Assembly: GCA_046315175.1 (NCBI GenBank)
Contig: JBKDBK010000167.1
Coordinates: forward strand, 1 to 7,043
From: UBA8828 sp046315175
GTDB lineage: Bacteria; Verrucomicrobiota; Verrucomicrobiia; Opitutales; UBA953
Reading direction: 5' to 3'
DNA length: 7,043 nt
The notes beneath the pieces were generated by a model. That model saw only the letters and a list, made by a program, of their open reading frames with translations. It searched no databases and had not been told where the DNA came from. Position numbers and translations under genes: made by a program. Shown in pieces: positions 4,701 through 7,043 of the stretch; the stretch's first letter is position 1, and every line of letters starts with the position of its first letter.

Positions 4701-7043
4701 TACCCATCTCGCGCATGTCGCCGACGGACAGGCGGCCGAAGACCATCGCCTCGACGTTCGCCGGGATGTCCTGCCCGATCGACGGGTCGACCTGGTTGGA
4801 GTAGCTCGGCCGCCCACGGAGCTCCTCGTCGAATCTGTCTTCGAGCTCGCGCGCGTTGCCCGCCTCGACGTATCCGAACTCGGCCAAGCGCTCGACCATG
4901 AGGTCGATCGGCAGACCGCCCTCGCGGCGCAGCAGCGGCTTGCCGAAGACCGGCACCGGCGAGCGGCCCGTCTTCTCGTAGCCCCACTGCGACTCAGCTT
5001 GCGCGCGGTCCAGGCCGCCCAGCTTCGCGATGGCGACGAACAGCGAGTCGACGGTCGGGTCGACCGTGTCGGGCAGCGACTTCGCCGGCGCGGCCGGCGC
5101 CATCTCGGCGCGGTCCTGGTCGGTCAGCCGGCCGGTCAGGAACGTCCACGCGCGATACACCGGCTGCGCCATGACCTCGGCGCGCACGGCCATCGTCATC
5201 TCGCGGCGCTGCTCGGCGACTTGCTTCTGTAGCCGCTTGACCTCGCGGCCCCGCGCGGTGCGCTGCCACGCCAGATCGCGCAGGGCGCGCGCCTGCAAGT
5301 CCTCGATCGCGTCGGCCGTCGCCTGCGTGCCGAGCGCCTGGTAGGCGGCGAACTCCTCGACCGTCATCCCGCCGGCCTCGGGCGAGTCGAACATCGGGAG
5401 CATCGAACGACCTTGCTCCGCGAGCGCGATGGCGTCGTTCGTCGCGAGCATCCGGTCGAAGACCCCGCGGACCTCGTCGTTGAGCTCGACGTTGAGGTTG
5501 CGGAGCTCGCGGTAGACGTTGAGCAGCCAGGCCCGGAACCGCTGGAATAGGCCGTTGAGCTCGATGCTCGGCGACTTGCCTTCAAACAGGTATGCCTCGA
5601 AACCGCGCGCGAAACGCTCGTGATAGTCGCGCTTCTCCTCGAAGTCCAGGCCGTACCACTCGTCGAGCGACTCGACGCCGAACCAGCGCAGCAGCGCCTC
5701 GGCGTCGGCGACCATCTCCTGCTCGCCCTGCGACAAGACGATGCCGTCGCGCTGCTGGCCGGCCAGGCGCGACGCGATGTCGAACTGCACTTCGAGGAAG
5801 AAGTGCCCGGCCTCGTGCAAAAACGAGCTAAGATCCGCGTTACGCAACAGAGTTATCGTGTTGGTAGACGGGTCGAAGCTGGCTCGATTGGAGGCCCCCC
5901 CTTGCCCAAGAGTTTTGTTCTGTCCTGCGCTCGCTGCGGCGCGTCGTTCACGCGTTTCCCGAGCCGTGCTCGCCGCTACCCGCGCCAATTCTGTAGCTCG
6001 GCGTGCAGCCTCGCGCAGAAGAAGGCCGAGCGGAGAGGCTGCGTCAACGGGGCCGGCTACAGGCAAATCAGCATCGAGTGCCGGACGGTCCTTGAGCATC
6101 GCCTGGTCGTCGAGCAGAATCTCGGCCGCGCTCTCAGACCCGGTGAGGTCGTTCACCACATCAACGGGGATCGATCGGACAACCGCATCGAAAACTTGCG
6201 GGTCATCGAGAATAGCTCCGCGCATCTGCGCGAGCACGGTCGCGAGAGGTGGGACACCGACGATGCCGTCCGTCTCCGCTCCGAGGGCTACACGTTCAAG
6301 GACATCGGCAAGCTTCTCGGCGCGCAGCCCCAAACCATTTACAAGCGCCTGAAGGAAAACGGCCTGATCGTCACCTTCGTTCGCAAGGGCGCGAAGCGAA
6401 ACCGATCGGTTGTCGACTAGCTCTTGCCCGCCTTCCACGCGTCGAGCCGCTCCCGCTGCTCCGGCGTTGGCGGCGTCGACAGGATTCGCTCGCGCATCTC
6501 CCCGCGCGATGCGGCCGGCGACGTCGGACCAATCGAGGAGGGCGTCGCCGTTGAAGTCTCGGACGACGTTGCCGACTCTGTACCAGAAGGATTCTGCATT
6601 GGTGACGATGTCCTGGATCTTGACCGGCCCCGGCGCGTTCGCAACGATCGTCTGCACGACCTCGCGCCCGAGCCCCGTACCCTTCGCGACGACTCCGATG
6701 TCGTGGATGCTGACGATCGCATTGCTTTCGTCGACGTCCGCGACCAGCGTACCGGCCCGGTCGTTGTCCCGCGTGACGATCCGGAACTGGAACGTCCGCG
6801 AGCCCGGAACGACCCGGTCCCGGTGCCCCATGAGCCCGGCCTCGAAGAATCCGCCGGGCACCATGTCGGCGTCACCATGCACTATCTCGCCGACCGGGAG
6901 GAGGAAGAAATTCCGCGCCGAGAACTCCGGACCGCGCTCGCCGACGAACGGCTCCATATCCCAGGCGAACGACGCCCGGTCGGGCACCGCGGCCTGGTTG
7001 AGCGTGGCGAGACGGGCGAGCCCTTCGCGACCCCGGTCCGCCG
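1747..7043 (-). CDS. Large polyvalent phage protein (internal virion/ejection type) with GNAT-like and zincin metallopeptidase domains, 5' end beyond the window
   Basis: The frame is open from the right edge to TAG 1747-1749. A GTG at 6987 has no ribosome site and the frame continues upstream with coding character, so the 5' end is missing. Counting that GTG codon as residue 1: about 60-145 is GNAT-like (acetyl-CoA-loop-like KGTGLG 102-107, then FWYRVG 134-139), followed by an EF-hand/dockerin-like loop (144-155). About 190-362 is the antisense of an HNH gene. Residues 365-520 form a zincin peptidase domain, HEAGH 391-395, with HERFARGFEAYL (456-467) offering E464 as third ligand. Residues 555-610 are long charged helix. 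The LTREQRIAIALNMGN...GGYFPI region (about 3140-3445) and the ADQAVVDAQGGGQ...NTTFNLATG region (about 2240-2375) are familiar from phage polyvalent proteins. A probable membrane helix lies at about 1597-1619. Role inferred: packaged protein acting at DNA delivery. The section at 5902-6504 may not be truly coding. Confidence 0.78.
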   Translation of the reverse strand, partial: ADRGREGLARLATLNQAAVPDRASFAWDMEPFVGERGPEFSARNFFLLPVGEIVHGDADMVPGGFFEAGLMGHRDRVVPGSRTFQFRIVTRDNDRAGTLVADVDESNAIVSIHDIGVVAKGTGLGREVVQTIVANAPGPVKIQDIVTNAESFWYRVGNVVRDFNGDALLDWSDVAGRIARGDARANPVDAANAGAAGAARRVEGGQELVDNRSVSLRALANEGDDQAVFLQALVNGLGLRAEKLADVLERVALGAETDGIVGVPPLATVLAQMRGAILDDPQVFDAVVRSIPVDVVNDLTGSESAAEILLDDQAMLKDRPALDADLPVAGPVDAASPLGLLLREAARRATELARVAASTARETRERRAAASAGQNKTLGQGGASNRASFDPSTNTITLLRNADLSSFLHEAGHFFLEVQFDIASRLAGQQRDGIVLSQGEQEMVADAEALLRWFGVESLDEWYGLDFEEKRDYHERFARGFEAYLFEGKSPSIELNGLFQRFRAWLLNVYRELRNLNVELNDEVRGVFDRMLATNDAIALAEQGRSMLPMFDSPEAGGMTVEEFAAYQALGTQATADAIEDLQARALRDLAWQRTARGREVKRLQKQVAEQRREMTMAVRAEVMAQPVYRAWTFLTGRLTDQDRAEMAPAAPAKSLPDTVDPTVDSLFVAIAKLGGLDRAQAESQWGYEKTGRSPVPVFGKPLLRREGGLPIDLMVERLAEFGYVEAGNARELEDRFDEELRGRPSYSNQVDPSIGQDIPANVEAMVFGRLSVGDMREMGMPDDVIARIEALKMTGKNGLHPDVVADLFGFTSGDEMLRALVAADPPREAVEGRVDQRMLEEYGELATPEGIERAADRAIHNDVRGRFLAAEANALAKAIGPREPAGTDARGRPRTAPIVPRAARELAAALVARLRIRDVRPGQYASAEVRAARAAQKASQSGDLALAAAEKRNQIINLYATRSAHDALDEVRKGREYLAKFGRDGVRKALDPDYVDQIDALLERFDLRPMSNRAADKRVAFAAWLESQREQGLEPDVSADMANEAFRKPFREMTVEEFRGLVETVQQIEHLGRLKNKLLTARDQRTYEAIRDGIASSIVENAGTRSAETRTPATWGGRVAQLGRRFVAAHLKVATLANVMDGGKDGGPMWEYFVRSPNERADQETTMRAEATIALSKILAPVMDAGRMTTKKAFPSIGRSLTREQRIAIALNMGNAGNQQRLLGGEGWTEAQVAPVLESLTATEWQAVQAVWDHFETYRPMIGAKERRVYGKEPTWVDPAPLEVTTADGQSLELRGGYFPIRFDPAASQRAEEQADAEDAKRMLQGAYTSATTRRSFTKTRAEEVTGRPLLYSLAGIYSGVNDVIHDLTWHEWLIDVNRLLRSKTIDSAIRSHYGPEVKDQIKTWVRDIAEGDRGAQGAGEAMLARLRQGVSAAGLGFNVMSAAIQITGFNQSIVRVGAGWIGRGVARYIANPVGSAREVVGKSEFMRNRTRTRFRELNELRNRVEGQTAPMRVMTEGAYWMMLRVQKMVDVPTWLGAYEKALAAGNDEDRAVDLADQAVVDAQGGGQLKDLSAIERGSPAMKLFTVYYTFMNTTFNLATGRAMLADTPAKKARFAVDLLLLTTVPAVLGMAIKSALTPGGDDEEDLEGLARKMVGENLSYLLGLMVVTREFGEVGKIVAGAEGVRSEYGGPAGLRFISDAYRLVTQAAQGEFDDAFRKAAINVVGDLTGLPSAQTNRTITGIKALAEGETENPAAVIFGYQR
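5890..5894 (+). promoter_or_regulatory. Ribosome binding site of the antisense HNH gene
   Basis: GGAGG lies seven bases (all C) before TTG 5902. It is the only strong Shine-Dalgarno near the start of the recognisable HNH protein and decides the TTG start over longer in-frame alternatives that begin in shadow sequence. No convincing promoter was found in the 80 bases upstream. Confidence 0.7.
5895..5901. repeat. Seven-base C/G homopolymer at the HNH insertion junction
   Basis: Seven C on the plus strand (seven G in the large minus-strand frame) separate the HNH ribosome site from its TTG start. On the minus strand they encode Gly-Gly just before the metallopeptidase segment. Runs of this kind are prone to slippage, to indels and to sequencing error. 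Confidence 0.85.
5901..5907. repeat. Direct repeat CTTGCCC, left copy, flanking the antisense HNH gene
   Basis: CTTGCCC occurs here across the HNH start and again at 6423-6429, just past the HNH stop, exactly 522 bases apart (174 codons). It may mark the ends of the inserted segment; seven bases is short enough that chance cannot be excluded. Confidence 0.4.
5902..6420 (+). CDS. HNH homing-type endonuclease with zinc finger and C-terminal helix-turn-helix, antisense inside the large structural gene
   Basis: This 172-residue protein starts at TTG behind GGAGG and ends in TAG. Its zinc-binding cysteines are C9-x2-C12 and C31-x3-C35. The HNH core (HNH_3-like) covers about 60-112: EHRLVVEQNLGR, then VVHHINGDRSDNRIENLRVI, with H85-H86, N88, D90, N94 and N98 as expected active-site and fold residues. 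Residues 118-151 look like a resolvase-type helix-turn-helix (DAVRLRSEGYTFKDIGKLLG then TIYKRL), a specificity module often appended to phage HNH homing enzymes. All motifs are intact. It is the only convincing plus-strand gene, and its codons pair base-for-base with the minus frame, so the large frame stays open because the gene avoids TTA, CTA and TCA. It is probably a mobile gene that invaded the phage structural gene. A conventional intron is unlikely because there is no room for a ribozyme core. Confidence 0.88.
   Translation: MPKSFVLSCARCGASFTRFPSRARRYPRQFCSSACSLAQKKAERRGCVNGAGYRQISIECRTVLEHRLVVEQNLGRALRPGEVVHHINGDRSDNRIENLRVIENSSAHLREHGRERWDTDDAVRLRSEGYTFKDIGKLLGAQPQTIYKRLKENGLIVTFVRKGAKRNRSVVD
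6417..6420. other. CTAG shared by two opposing stop codons
   Basis: On the plus strand TAG (6418-6420) ends the HNH gene. On the minus strand TAG (6419-6417) ends the alternative frame that appears to be the true coding frame just upstream. The minus peptide in that frame closes with EQRERLDAWKAGKS. The coincidence places the end of the inserted gene exactly where the interrupted gene would stop. Confidence 0.7.
6423..6429. repeat. Direct repeat CTTGCCC, right copy, flanking the antisense HNH gene
   Basis: This is the second copy of the 7-base repeat found at 5901-5907, located three bases after the HNH stop codon. Removing one repeat plus the intervening segment deletes 522 bases and keeps the large minus frame in register. 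Confidence 0.4.
6500..6503 (-). other. Candidate frameshift site GGGG in the large gene
   Basis: The coding phase on the minus strand seems to change at this run, from the frame of the GNAT-like domain to the frame one base later. It may be a mutation, an assembly error or a slippage site. I see no convincing stimulatory structure that would argue for programmed frameshifting. Confidence 0.4.

Larger units (their letters stand above)
5764..5904 (-). other. Segment with deviant codon use leading up to the metallopeptidase HEAGH site
   Basis: Reading the large minus frame, the 60 codons at 5641-5820 have G or C in the third position in 59 cases. In the next 27 codons (5821-5901) about nine end in A or T, including ATA, CTT, TTT and TCT. 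The break lies within the codons just before HEAGH. The protein sequence itself stays family-like (FDPSTNTITLL, ADLSSFLHE), so this is a nucleotide-level change and not a loss of coding. It abuts the start of the antisense HNH gene. Confidence 0.6.
6417..6504 (-). pseudogene. Segment of the large gene apparently coding in a shifted frame
   Basis: Between about 6420 and 6500 the minus frame used by the large gene has only about 56% G/C third positions and an Ala/Arg-rich product. The frame one base later has about 90% and reads MRERILSTPPTPEQRERLDA and then WKAGKS before TAG at 6419-6417, which looks like real protein. The most economical link is one extra base in the GGGG at 6500-6503: removing it joins GRIAR directly to EMRERIL. 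This is a codon-phase argument made by hand; a natural 5'-fragment end, a mutation and a sequencing error all fit. Confidence 0.5.

Noticed and set aside
1753..5232. Very long plus-strand open frames (540 and 527 codons) opposite the large structural gene
   Set aside because: Their products are Arg/Asp/Leu-rich strings typical of antisense shadows in high-GC coding DNA. The minus strand shows recognisable domains and extreme third-position GC.
5812..5827. Small inverted repeat CTCGT / ACGAG around GCAAAA
   Set aside because: A 5-base stem lying in the conserved HEAGH codons. It is explained by coding constraint and is too short to call a terminator or operator.
5821..5889. Possible promoter for the antisense HNH gene (TAAGAT at 5829, TATCGT at 5854)
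   Set aside because: Only four of six -10 matches each and no acceptable -35 at the right spacing; the AT-richness may have other causes.
5620..5901. Upstream extension of the plus-strand HNH frame
   Set aside because: This part is antisense to the conserved metallopeptidase segment, has no HNH-family character, and lies upstream of the clear GGAGG-TTG start at 5902.
5880..6504. Group I or II intron or an intein carrying the HNH gene
   Set aside because: The interval is almost entirely the HNH coding sequence, leaving no room for a ribozyme core. The gene is antisense, and no intein splicing residues are visible at the borders.
6985..6987. GTG as the true start of the large protein
   Set aside because: No ribosome binding site precedes it, and the frame continues upstream to the window edge with coding character (for example LARLATLNQAA).

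Overview
The window looks like part of the structural region of a tailed double-stranded DNA phage or prophage from a high-GC bacterial host. The evidence is a very large multidomain phage-type protein followed on the same strand by a tail-fibre gene, with two HNH endonuclease genes of different types inserted around and inside the large gene. The order 'large internal/ejection-type protein, then tail fibre' recalls the gp16-gp17 end of T7-like podoviruses. That comparison rests on gene order and recognisable motifs, not on a database search.

Layout along the minus strand, in the direction of transcription. (1) From the right edge to 1747 runs one open frame of about 1,764 codons, open at its 5' end. 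It holds a GNAT-like domain, a zincin-type metallopeptidase domain (HEAGH, with a downstream HE..A..FE motif), long helical and charged stretches, a segment often seen in phage polyvalent/internal virion proteins, and a C-terminal hydrophobic helix. (2) After a 35-base gap comes an HNH endonuclease gene (1097-1711) with an N-terminal zinc ribbon. Its codon use is much less GC-rich than that of its neighbours, and its ribosome binding site sits in a small hairpin that overlaps an extended -10 promoter-like element. (3) After a 58-base gap carrying another hairpin comes the tail-fibre gene (1038 to the left edge, 3' end missing).

The only convincing plus-strand gene is a second HNH endonuclease (5902-6420, TTG start with a clear GGAGG). 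It lies wholly antisense inside the large frame, just before the metallopeptidase active site. Signs that it is an insertion are: a 7-base direct repeat at its two ends spaced exactly 522 bases apart; a roughly 75-base flank with codon use unlike the rest of the large gene, ending sharply at the HEAGH codons; a seven-G run at the junction; and, on the other flank, a switch of the coding signal into another minus frame, which stops in the same CTAG that ends the endonuclease. The large gene may be a casualty of homing, or it may have been restored by a frameshift so that the antisense of the endonuclease is read as a linker of about 170 residues.

The two endonucleases are probably selfish, homing-type elements aimed at conserved phage structural genes. 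The large protein and the tail fibre are probably virion components acting in DNA delivery and host recognition.
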